Shown in pieces: positions 1-6,182 of a DNA stretch of 13,432 bases. Every line of letters starts with the position of its first letter. Position 1 is the first letter of the stretch. The position numbers were made by a program, and so were the translations under genes. A model generated the notes under the pieces. The model had not been told where the DNA came from and did no database searches. It saw nothing but the letters and a program-made list of their open reading frames with translations. Source of the stretch: Bacteroidales bacterium UBA6828. Its GTDB lineage: Bacteria; Bacteroidota; Bacteroidia; Bacteroidales; Paludibacteraceae. The DNA lies in the NCBI GenBank assembly GCA_002452095.1, contig DKEG01000036.1, positions 1 to 13,432 on the forward strand, in the 5' to 3' direction.

Positions 1-1358
1 GAGACGGTCTGCGGCTTCTCGTTAGGCACCTCGATACCCACCGTACCCTTGCCCGGCATGGGGGCGATCATACGGATACCCGTAGCGGCGAGCGACATCA
101 TAATGTCGTTCTCAAGGCTCTGAATCTTGGATATTTTGATACCCGCCTTGGGGACAATCTCGTAGAGCGTTACGGTCGGACCGATAGTGGCTTTGATGCT
201 GTCTATCTCTATACCGAAATTGCGCAGGGTCTCCACAATGCGTTTGGCATTGGCGTTCTGCTCGTCTTTGTTGATGATTGTACCGGTCTCGTTGTCATAC
301 ACTTTGAGCAGGTCGAGGGAGGGAAACTTGTAGTATTCCAGGTCTTTGCGCGGGTCGTAGGGACCGAGTTTTGCCAAAATATCTTCGGGCGTGGGGGTAT
401 CTCCGTCCGCCATCTCGACAGGCTTGGTGTCGCGGATGTCTATTTGCGTCTCGTCTCCGTCTTCTGCGGGGTCGTTCTCCTGCGCAGGTTCGGTATGCAT
501 CTCCTCTTCCTGCGTGGACTCGATAGTCAGCGGAATATCACCATCTGCGGAAATGTCGGAGGGGGGATTTTCCAAACCATCGATTTCTATATCTATATCA
601 ATCGGCTGCTCATCGTCTTTTGGTTCGTCGGGCAGCACAATCTCTTGCGGTTCCTCGGCAATGCTCTCTTCGTGGGTTTCCTCTTTGGGCTTGCGTTTGA
701 ACAGCCCTTTCAGCCACTCCCAGAAACGTTTGGTATTGGGGATAAAATTCTTCTCGGCGATAATCAGGAAAATAACCGGTGTAACTACCAGCACGATGAT
801 CATTCCCGTGGGTTGGATATACGAGTTGAGCCATGTGGCGAACCATTGTCCGAAAGCCCCACCCCAACAGAATGTACCGAGCGAGACCATCAGTTGCACA
901 AACCCGAGCAATACGGCACCCCACAGAATACCGAAAGTGCCGCACAGCAGCACGCGTAGCGGGTGGGTATGCCCCACGTGGAGCAGACGCAGACCGTAAA
1001 TAACCAGCATCCCTATCAGCCCGAAAGCCATCCAGCCGAAAGCCCCATTGATTAGGAACTCGCTGACGGCGGCACCGGGCAAACCGAGCCAGTTTTGAAT
1101 TTCTATACGGTGTTCGCGTCGTTCGGAACCGGACATCTGAAGCAGCGACTGATCGCTTGTTCCGGTAAAAAAGAAACTGACACACGCCAACAGCAGAACG
1201 AGGGCGATAGTCAGCAGCACGATACCCGAAACTGTGCGGGTTCGCGGGTCGGAAAAGAAAGTTTTAATCTGTTGCCAAACGTGAGTTTTCTCTACTCGTA
1301 TCGGGCGTTCAGCGGTCTTTTCGTCGTTTTGGGCTGTATGTATTGTGCGTCTTGGCAT
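1..1358 (-). CDS. ftsK: FtsK/SpoIIIE-family DNA translocase, N-terminal part (partial, runs off the left edge)
   Basis: Open minus-strand frame from ATG at 1358 to the window edge, 452 codons plus two bases, with no stop. FtsK-type translocases are membrane-anchored ATPases that pump chromosomal DNA at the division septum. Visible architecture: short basic N-terminus, hydrophobic segments near residues 43-64, 106-125, 136-161 and 184-201 (four predicted TM helices), then a basic stretch (KRKPKEE), an acidic Glu/Asp-rich linker at about 225-325, and the start of the alpha domain. That domain is recognised by PYDPRKDLEYYKFPSLDLL, then NAKRIVETLRNFGIEI and IGPTVTLYEIVPKAGIKISKIQSLE (split here for length) and APMPGKGTVGIEVPN. 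The Walker A/B motor and gamma domain lie outside the window. Start chosen because a matching promoter ends 20 bases upstream (CAAAGGTA at 1378-1385). Divergent from the rseC-like gene. The family is clear; the full length cannot be judged. Confidence 0.93.
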   Translation of the reverse strand, partial: MPRRTIHTAQNDEKTAERPIRVEKTHVWQQIKTFFSDPRTRTVSGIVLLTIALVLLLACVSFFFTGTSDQSLLQMSGSERREHRIEIQNWLGLPGAAVSEFLINGAFGWMAFGLIGMLVIYGLRLLHVGHTHPLRVLLCGTFGILWGAVLLGFVQLMVSLGTFCWGGAFGQWFATWLNSYIQPTGMIIVLVVTPVIFLIIAEKNFIPNTKRFWEWLKGLFKRKPKEETHEESIAEEPQEIVLPDEPKDDEQPIDIDIEIDGLENPPSDISADGDIPLTIESTQEEEMHTEPAQENDPAEDGDETQIDIRDTKPVEMADGDTPTPEDILAKLGPYDPRKDLEYYKFPSLDLLKVYDNETGTIINKDEQNANAKRIVETLRNFGIEIDSIKATIGPTVTLYEIVPKAGIKISKIQSLENDIMMSLAATGIRMIAPMPGKGTVGIEVPNEKPQTV

Positions 1359-1377
1359 ATTTACTCAAATTAGCACG

Positions 1378-1409
1378 CAAAGGTACAGAAAATATCTCGT
1401 TTTTGCAAA
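1378..1409 (-). promoter_or_regulatory. Bacteroidetes-type promoter for ftsK
   Basis: Read on the minus strand: TTTG (complement of CAAA at 1406-1409), a 20-nt spacer, then TACCTTTG (complement of 1378-1385). This fits the Bacteroidetes primary-sigma consensus TTTG-N19-21-TAnnTTTG exactly. The -7 element ends 19 bases before the ATG codon at 1358, so the 5' leader should be short, about a dozen bases. Promoter function is inferred from the match to the consensus. Confidence 0.75.
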
Positions 1410-1487
1410 CTTGTCTTTTGTTGAAAAAGGGAATAGTGCGGTTTTTAGTGGCATTTTGTGTACTTTTCCGCGAAATAATCAAATAAA

Positions 1488-1519
1488 TTTGTCCGTATGA
1501 AAAATTCTTTATACTTTTG
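1488..1519 (+). promoter_or_regulatory. Bacteroidetes-type promoter for the rseC-like gene (and possibly rnf)
   Basis: TTTG at 1488-1491, a 20-nt spacer, and TACTTTTG at 1512-1519 match the Bacteroidetes consensus TTTG-N19-21-TAnnTTTG. Transcription should begin around 1525-1528, just before the SD at 1531-1536. This excludes the upstream TTG at 1517, which lies inside the -7 element, as the start codon. No equally good promoter is visible between 1982 and 2144, so this one may also serve the rnf operon by read-through. Confidence 0.75.
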
Positions 1520-1530
1520 CGTGTTAATTT

Positions 1531-1536
1531 AGGAGG
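1531..1536 (+). promoter_or_regulatory. Strong Shine-Dalgarno for the rseC-like gene
   Basis: AGGAGG, seven bases before ATG at 1544. It fixes the start of the following gene. Strong SD sequences are not the rule in Bacteroidota. Confidence 0.75.
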
Positions 1537-1543
1537 GGTGTGT

Positions 1544-1981
1544 ATGCACCCTGTATCAGCAAAAACGGTTATGTCAGAACCGATACGGCACGAAGGGGTT
1601 GTTATGTCCGTGTCCGGACAGACAGCGCATATACGGATTGTCCAAGCAAGTGCGTGCAGCACCTGTTCGGCACGCAGTATGTGTATGTCCTCAGAAAGCA
1701 GGGAGAAAGAGATGGATGCCATGATGCTCGAGCCTATGCAGGCAGGCGACAAAGTGGAGGTGATGGTGGCGGAACGCTTGGCGTGGAAAGGGGTGCTGCT
1801 GGCTTACGTGATGCCGTTTGTGGTGATGCTTGCGGTGATAGCGGGGCTGGATCGGGTATTAGACAGCGAGGCGGTCATCGGTACGATAGCCCTCTGTGCA
1901 GTAGCGGTGTATTATATAATCCTTTCGTTTTTCAGAGACAAACTGCAAAAACAGTTCTCCTTTACGGCTCGTAAACTTTGA
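1544..1981 (+). CDS. rseC: RseC/MucC-family inner-membrane protein (SoxR-reducing system type)
   Basis: 145 aa from the ATG at 1544. The family (RseC_MucC) includes E. coli RseC, linked to the Rsx/Rnf-like complex that reduces SoxR, and MucC. Visible features: a short N-terminal domain with the family's conserved cysteines, C38-x2-C41-x5-C47 (ACSTCSARSMC), which could bind a metal, an Fe-S cluster or act in redox. A charged stretch follows (ESREKEMDAM), then a beta-rich piece containing AGDKVEVMV. Two hydrophobic helices lie at about 84-101 and 110-130, and a basic C-terminal tail (RDKLQKQF) suggests a cytosolic end. The usual length is about 140-160 aa. It stands just upstream of rnfB, which supports an accessory role in Rnf assembly or redox maintenance; that role is inferred. 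A start at TTG 1517 is possible in frame but falls inside the promoter. Family assignment is fairly sure; the exact function is not. Confidence 0.85.
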   Translation: MHPVSAKTVMSEPIRHEGVVMSVSGQTAHIRIVQASACSTCSARSMCMSSESREKEMDAMMLEPMQAGDKVEVMVAERLAWKGVLLAYVMPFVVMLAVIAGLDRVLDSEAVIGTIALCAVAVYYIILSFFRDKLQKQFSFTARKL

Positions 1982-2144
1982 TTAGCATTTACTTTCCGTT
2001 GATCAACAACTATTAACATTGAAGCCTCTACGAAGGAACTACGAAGGAACTACGAAGGAACTACGAAGGAACTACGAAGGAACTACGAACCACCTCTGAA
2101 GGAAAAGCATATAATATATTAAACATTTTTCAATAAACAACACA
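1982..2144 (+). other. Intergenic leader of the rnf operon
   Basis: 163 bp. It contains the ten-base palindrome GTTGATCAAC (1998-2007), the 11-bp tandem array (2028-2090) and an AT-rich end (ATATAATATATTAAAC) before rnfB. I find no full TTTG-N20-TAnnTTTG promoter here, so either rnf is read from the promoter at 1488-1519 or it uses a poorer match in the AT-rich part. No terminator is seen after the rseC-like gene, in favour of read-through. Confidence 0.5.
2028..2090. repeat. 11-bp tandem repeat, five perfect copies plus a partial sixth
   Basis: The unit CTACGAAGGAA is repeated without any mismatch at 2028, 2039, 2050, 2061 and 2072, followed by the first seven bases of a sixth copy at 2083-2089. 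The array lies in the 163-bp gap between the rseC-like gene and rnfB, ending 55 bases before the rnfB start. The unit is not a multiple of three and is close to one helical turn of DNA. Each copy carries GAAGGA, a weak SD-like string. Perfect identity between copies suggests recent expansion by slippage or selection. No function can be read from the sequence. Confidence 0.95.
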
Positions 2145-3116
2145 ATGAATTTAGTTCTGATTTCTTTGGCCGTTCTGGGCATAACGGGATTGGTAGCCGC
2201 CGTGCTGCTCTATTTCGTGGCTCAGAAGTTCAAGGTGGAAGAAGACCCGCGCATCGACCAAGTGCAGGAGGTGCTACCCGGTGCCAACTGCGGCGGTTGC
2301 GGTTTTGCCGGTTGCCGCGCGTTGGCTGAAGCGTGCGTCAAAGCCGACTCGCTCGACGGTCTGCTCTGCCCGGTCGGTGGTGCGCCCACAATGCAAAAAG
2401 TGGGCGAGATACTCGGGTTGGCTGCAGCAGCGGCTGAACCCAAAGTGGCGGTGGTACGTTGTAATGGTACCTGCGCTGCGCGCCCGCGCACAAGCGAATA
2501 CGACGGCGTGCGCAGTTGCCGGATTATGCACAACCTCTATGTGGGCGAAACCGACTGCGCTTTCGGTTGCCTGGGTTGTGGCGACTGCGTAGAAGCCTGC
2601 CTGTTTGATGCAATCCATATCAACCCCGAGACGGGGCTGCCCGAGGTGGACGACGAGAAATGTACCTCTTGCGGCAAGTGCGTCAAAGCCTGCCCGCGCA
2701 ACATCATCGAACTGCGCAACAAAGGTCCGAAGAACCGCCGTATGGTGGTGGAGTGCGTCAGCAAGGACAAAGGGGCTGTCGCCCGCAAAGCCTGCACCAA
2801 TGCTTGTATAGGCTGCGGCAAGTGCCAGAAAGTATGTCCGTTCGACGCAATCACTGTGGAGAACAATCTGGCATACATCGATTATACCAAATGCCGTCTC
2901 TGCCGCAAGTGCGAGGCAGAATGCCCGACGGGGGCTATCCATGCCGTCAATTTCCCGCCGCGCAAACCCGCAGAACCCCAACCCGCAACCGCACCAACGG
3001 CAACAACGGCAACGCCCGCTAACGCACAGCCGACAACGGCACAACCCGCAAACGCGCAGCCAACAACGGTGCAGCCACAAACGGCAGAGCCTAAACAAGA
3101 GGAGGTAAAAGCATGA
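2145..3116 (+). CDS. rnfB: Rnf complex subunit B, multi-cluster ferredoxin-type electron carrier
   Basis: 323 aa. RnfB takes electrons from ferredoxin and passes them into the Rnf complex on the cytoplasmic face of the inner membrane. Residues 3-27 form the single N-terminal membrane anchor. The Fe-S domain typical of RnfB follows: C49, C52, C57 and C75 (CGGCGFAGC ... CPVGG). Four CxxCxxCxxxC ferredoxin motifs lie at 142-152, 173-183, 221-231 and 250-260. Further cysteines at 106, 110, 125 and 138 match conserved RnfB positions and might ligate another cluster. Residues 271-323 form a Pro/Ala/Thr/Gln tail with a duplicated ten-residue unit, then a charged end (KQEEVKA). The start has an A-rich leader (ACAACACAATG region) and no SD, as is common in Bacteroidota. 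It overlaps rnfC by 4 nt (ATGA). Assignment is firm; the tail is unusual and probably disordered. Confidence 0.97.
   Translation: MNLVLISLAVLGITGLVAAVLLYFVAQKFKVEEDPRIDQVQEVLPGANCGGCGFAGCRALAEACVKADSLDGLLCPVGGAPTMQKVGEILGLAAAAAEPKVAVVRCNGTCAARPRTSEYDGVRSCRIMHNLYVGETDCAFGCLGCGDCVEACLFDAIHINPETGLPEVDDEKCTSCGKCVKACPRNIIELRNKGPKNRRMVVECVSKDKGAVARKACTNACIGCGKCQKVCPFDAITVENNLAYIDYTKCRLCRKCEAECPTGAIHAVNFPPRKPAEPQPATAPTATTATPANAQPTTAQPANAQPTTVQPQTAEPKQEEVKA
3015..3074 (+). repeat. Coding 30-bp direct duplication in the rnfB tail
   Basis: Codons 291-300 and 301-310 of rnfB encode PANAQPTTAQ and PANAQPTTVQ. The two 30-bp DNA copies differ mainly at third positions (for example GCT/GCA, GCA/GCG, CCG/CCA), so the duplication is not brand new and the peptide seems better conserved than the DNA. 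Confidence 0.85.
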
Positions 3117-4450
3117 ATACATTCAGAATAGGCGGAGTACATCCGCATGACAATAAGATTTATTCGGCACATCAGCCGATTACCGACTGTCCGCTGCCCG
3201 CCAAGGCTGTCATACCTCTGGTGCAGCATATAGGCGCACCCGCCCAACCCGTAGTAGAAAAGGGGCAGAAAGTGAAAGTAGGCGAACTCATCGCCAAAGC
3301 GGGGGGCTTTGTGAGTGCCAACATACACGCACCGTTCAGCGGTACGATCACCAAAATCGATGCTACCACCGACGCTTGGGGGTTGCGTATGCCGGCTATC
3401 TTTATGGACGTGGAGGGCGACGAATGGCTCGAGACCATCGACCGCACCAACGCCATCAAACGCGACTGCCCGCTCGAACCCAAAGAGATTATAGACAAGG
3501 TGGCTGCCGCTGGTATCGTCGGACTCGGAGGCGCGTGCTTCCCCACGCAGGTCAAACTGCTTCCGCCTCCCGGTAAGAAAGCGGAGGTGCTGATTGCCAA
3601 CGGCGTAGAGTGCGAGCCATACCTGACTTGCGACCACCAACTGATGCTCGAACACGGAGAGGAAATCATCATCGGTATCAAAATCCTGATGAAAGCCTTG
3701 GGAATCAATCGTGCCATCATCGGTATAGAGAAGAACAAACCCGATGCCATCGACCAAATGCGCAAACTCGCAAGCAAGGAACTCGGTATAGAGGTCAAAC
3801 CGCTGAAACTCAAATATCCGCAGGGCGGCGAGAAACAACTCATCGACGCTTGTATAGGTCGTCAGGTACCTTCGGGTGCGCTCCCGATAGAGGTGGGTGC
3901 CGTAGTGGACAACGTCGCTACCATATACGCCGTATATGAAGCCGTGCAAAAGAACAAACCGCTCATCTCGCGTGTGATGACCGTTACGGGCAAGAGTCTC
4001 TCCAAACCCGGCAACTACTCGGTGCGCTTCGGTACACCGCTGTCCGACGTGGCGGCTCTCGCAGGCGGAGTACCCGAAGATACAGGTAAGATTATCGGCG
4101 GCGGTCCGATGATGGGACGCGCTATGAACAACATCGATATGCCTGCCAACAAGCGTGTAAGCGGCTTGCTGTTCCTCCCCGAGAACGAAAGTCATCGCAC
4201 CGAACCGGAGAACTGTATCCGTTGCGCCAAGTGCGTCAGTGCCTGCCCGATGGGACTGGAGCCCTATCTGCTCGCCAAGCAGGCGGAGAAACAGATGTGG
4301 GACGATATGGAGAAACACTCGATTATGGACTGTATCGAGTGCGGCTGCTGTATGTTTACCTGCCCCAGCCATCGTCCCTTGCTCGACTATGTCCGTATGG
4401 GCAAGGCTACAGTGGGCGGTATCATCCGCGCCCGCGCGGCAAAGAAATAG
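3113..4450 (+). CDS. rnfC: Rnf complex subunit C, NADH-side flavo-iron-sulfur subunit
   Basis: 445 aa, a compact RnfC without the long Ala/Lys-rich C-terminal tail of the E. coli homologue RsxC. RnfC is the peripheral cytoplasmic subunit where NAD+ is reduced. Visible: N-terminal RnfC barrel-sandwich domain (GGVHPHDNK, then EKGQKVKVGELIAKAGG and IHAPFSGTI at about 50-80), an Nqo1/NuoF-like nucleotide and FMN-binding region (GLGGACFPTQVKL at 137-149, IANGVECEPYLTCDH at 161-175), an SLBB-like stretch near 285-325, and two [4Fe-4S] motifs: C368, C371, C374, C378 and C407, C410, C413, C417. A strong SD (GGAGG at 3101-3105) sits 7 bases before the ATG, inside the end of rnfB, and the genes overlap by 4 nt, so the two are probably translationally coupled. 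Assignment is firm. Confidence 0.97.
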   Translation: MNTFRIGGVHPHDNKIYSAHQPITDCPLPAKAVIPLVQHIGAPAQPVVEKGQKVKVGELIAKAGGFVSANIHAPFSGTITKIDATTDAWGLRMPAIFMDVEGDEWLETIDRTNAIKRDCPLEPKEIIDKVAAAGIVGLGGACFPTQVKLLPPPGKKAEVLIANGVECEPYLTCDHQLMLEHGEEIIIGIKILMKALGINRAIIGIEKNKPDAIDQMRKLASKELGIEVKPLKLKYPQGGEKQLIDACIGRQVPSGALPIEVGAVVDNVATIYAVYEAVQKNKPLISRVMTVTGKSLSKPGNYSVRFGTPLSDVAALAGGVPEDTGKIIGGGPMMGRAMNNIDMPANKRVSGLLFLPENESHRTEPENCIRCAKCVSACPMGLEPYLLAKQAEKQMWDDMEKHSIMDCIECGCCMFTCPSHRPLLDYVRMGKATVGGIIRARAAKK

Positions 4451-4502
4451 TTGAGGGTTGAGAGTTTAGAGTTTAGAGAAACAGAAGAAAGTTTATCGTT
4501 TT
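4451..4502 (+). other. AG-rich spacer between rnfC and rnfD with short direct repeats
   Basis: The 52-bp gap contains GAGGGTTGAGAG followed by GAGTTTAGAGTTTAGAG, i.e. short repeats of a GAGTTTA unit. No terminator-like hairpin, no promoter matching the Bacteroidetes consensus and no clear SD is visible. I infer it is a transcribed spacer inside the operon. Confidence 0.5.
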
Positions 4503-5501
4503 ATGAAACAACTGATAGTATCTCCCGCACCACACGCCCACAGCGGTGACAGCGTGCGGAAAAATATGCTCCTCGTCATTGCGGCACTCCTGCCGGCTTA
4601 TGTCGTCTCGGTAATCGAGTTCGGTTGGGGAGCACTCATCACAACGGCAATCAGCGTCGTGGCTTGTGTAGGCTTCGAGTGGCTGATCGCCAAGTTTATC
4701 CTCAAACAGAAACCTACCATTTGCGACTATTCCGCAGTCCTCACAGGTATTCTGCTGGCATTCAACTTGCCCAGTAATCTGCCGTGGTGGATTGTAATCA
4801 TCGGTGCACTCGTAGCCATCGGCGTAGGCAAAATGACCTTCGGCGGACTCGGACAGAACCCGTTCAACCCCGCACTTGTAGGGCGTGTTTTCCTACTAAT
4901 CTCCTTCCCCGTGCAGATGACCACATGGCCTCGTCCGCTCGGTTTTGCGGGCAGTTACGTGGATGCCGAGACCGGGGCTACTCCATTGGCTCTGCTCAAA
5001 CAGGGCATCAAAGGCGGCGATAGCAGTATAGTGAGCCAACTGCCTAGCCTCTGGGACGCTTTTATCGGCGCGATGGGCGGTTCGCTCGGTGAGGTTTGCG
5101 CCTTGGCTCTCCTTGTGGGCGGCATCTTCCTTATCTGCACACGTGTTATCACATGGCATATACCTGTCAGCATCCTTGCTACCGTAGCCCTCTTTGCCGC
5201 CGTTACCGGTTGGTGCGGTGTCCTGCCGGAGGGCTTGACCACAGCGCAGTACGTGGCTATGACGCTCTGCACGGGCGGTATTATGCTCGGTGCATTCTTT
5301 ATGGCTACTGATTATGTTACCTCGCCTATGACACCATGGGGTAAAATCATCTTCGGTATCGGTATCGGACTGATTGTGATGGTTATCCGTACATGGGGCG
5401 CATATCCCGAGGGAATGTCGTTTGCTATCCTGATTATGAACGCCTGCGTTCCATTGTTGAACCATATTCGTCCGAAACGCTTCGGAGAAAAGAAAAAATA
5501 A
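4503..5501 (+). CDS. rnfD: Rnf complex subunit D, membrane flavoprotein
   Basis: 332 aa, the NqrB/RnfD family. RnfD is a polytopic inner-membrane subunit that carries covalent FMN and takes part in ion translocation. Many hydrophobic helices are visible (for example 22-43, 46-67, 77-110, 191-214, 219-237, 249-268, 279-296, 304-320). Family motifs include SPHxHS-like SPAPHAHSGDS at the N-terminus, GLGQNPFNPALVGRVFLL at 115-132 and ETGATPLALL at 156-165, in which T160 is the expected flavinylated threonine. The end is basic (RPKRFGEKKK). It is separated from rnfC by 52 bases of AG-rich sequence, the largest gap in the operon, and from rnfG by 12 bases. Assignment is firm; the helix limits are estimates. 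Confidence 0.96.
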   Translation: MKQLIVSPAPHAHSGDSVRKNMLLVIAALLPAYVVSVIEFGWGALITTAISVVACVGFEWLIAKFILKQKPTICDYSAVLTGILLAFNLPSNLPWWIVIIGALVAIGVGKMTFGGLGQNPFNPALVGRVFLLISFPVQMTTWPRPLGFAGSYVDAETGATPLALLKQGIKGGDSSIVSQLPSLWDAFIGAMGGSLGEVCALALLVGGIFLICTRVITWHIPVSILATVALFAAVTGWCGVLPEGLTTAQYVAMTLCTGGIMLGAFFMATDYVTSPMTPWGKIIFGIGIGLIVMVIRTWGAYPEGMSFAILIMNACVPLLNHIRPKRFGEKKK

Positions 5502-5513
5502 GGAGGCACTACT

Positions 5514-6182
5514 ATGGCTAAACTACAAAGCAATTTCAAGAATATGGCTCTTTCGCTCACCTGCATCACCCTTGTGGCGGCTGCGGCACTGGCAGGAGTA
5601 TATATGCTTACCAAGCAGACTATTGATGAGCAGGCGGTGGCAAAACAAACCGCTGCCATCAGTGCCGTTCTGCCCGCCCACGACCGTATTGCCGATGCCG
5701 AAGAGGTCAACGACCTGAATGTCTATAAGGCATATATGGGCGACAAGTTTGTCGGTGCTGCGGTTGAGTCGTCGGCTGACGGCTTCGGCGGCGTACAGCG
5801 CATTATGATCGGCTTCGATGCCGAGGGCAATATCGTCAACTATGAAGTACTTGAGCAGCAGGAGACTCCGGGGCTCGGTACCCATATCGTTGAGTGGTTC
5901 AAGAACGCTGACAAGCCCGGTCAGAACATCATCGGGCGCAAGGCAACGGGTGCTTTTGCCGTCAGCAAAGACGGCGGTGATGTGGACGCTATCACAGCGG
6001 CTACTATCTCATCCCGTGCTTTTCTCGAGGCAGTCAATAAGGCGTATGCGGCATATTCCGATGGCGAAGTGGAGGCGGCTACAGGTGCCAGCAGACAGGC
6101 TGAACCCCAAGCCGACACTGTCGCAACCGTGGCAGCCGATACCATTCAAACAGTTATAGAAACGGAGGCAAACAATGAATAA
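5514..6182 (+). CDS. rnfG: Rnf complex subunit G, covalent-FMN subunit
   Basis: 222 aa, NqrC/RnfG family. RnfG is anchored by one N-terminal helix (about residues 12-33) with its FMN-binding domain outside the cytoplasm, and relays electrons between membrane subunits. The FMN_bind domain is visible as YKAYMGDKFVGAAVESSADGFGG (in parts: 71-79, 80-93) and QETPGLGTHI at 116-125. The flavinylation site is DAITAATISS at 158-167, with T164 the expected acceptor. Most homologues have Gly where A162 stands; the ApbE recognition pattern usually tolerates this. Residues 183-222 are a polar, Ala/Thr/Glu-rich tail. A strong SD (AAGGAGG at 5501-5507 region) precedes the ATG. The gene overlaps rnfE by 8 nt (ATGAATAA). 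Flavin attachment needs an ApbE transferase, which is not in this window. Confidence 0.96.
   Translation: MAKLQSNFKNMALSLTCITLVAAAALAGVYMLTKQTIDEQAVAKQTAAISAVLPAHDRIADAEEVNDLNVYKAYMGDKFVGAAVESSADGFGGVQRIMIGFDAEGNIVNYEVLEQQETPGLGTHIVEWFKNADKPGQNIIGRKATGAFAVSKDGGDVDAITAATISSRAFLEAVNKAYAAYSDGEVEAATGASRQAEPQADTVATVAADTIQTVIETEANNE

Noticed and set aside
444..1373. Plus-strand open frames opposite ftsK, and a minus-strand frame at 610-1185
   Set aside because: The true FtsK frame on the minus strand is open across the whole region with family motifs; the others are shadows.
1517..1543. TTG at 1517 as an earlier start of the rseC-like gene
   Set aside because: It lies inside the -7 promoter element and before the SD AGGAGG; ATG 1544 has correct SD spacing.
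1998..2007. Palindrome GTTGATCAAC as an operator
   Set aside because: A single ten-base palindrome in an AT-rich gap is expected by chance fairly often; no second copy or placement near a promoter supports it.
2028..2090. CRISPR-like array
   Set aside because: The 11-bp units are directly adjacent, with no spacers, and no cas genes are present.
2274..3122. A 282-codon open frame on the minus strand opposite rnfB
   Set aside because: Antisense to rnfB, rich in Cys, Arg and Leu runs that mirror the repeats of the real gene; no RBS or promoter.
2882..4372. A 496-codon open frame on the minus strand opposite rnfC
   Set aside because: It lies fully antisense to a clearly recognised rnfC and shows no family motif. 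The codon use of rnfC (few TTA, CTA, TCA codons) explains the lack of stops.
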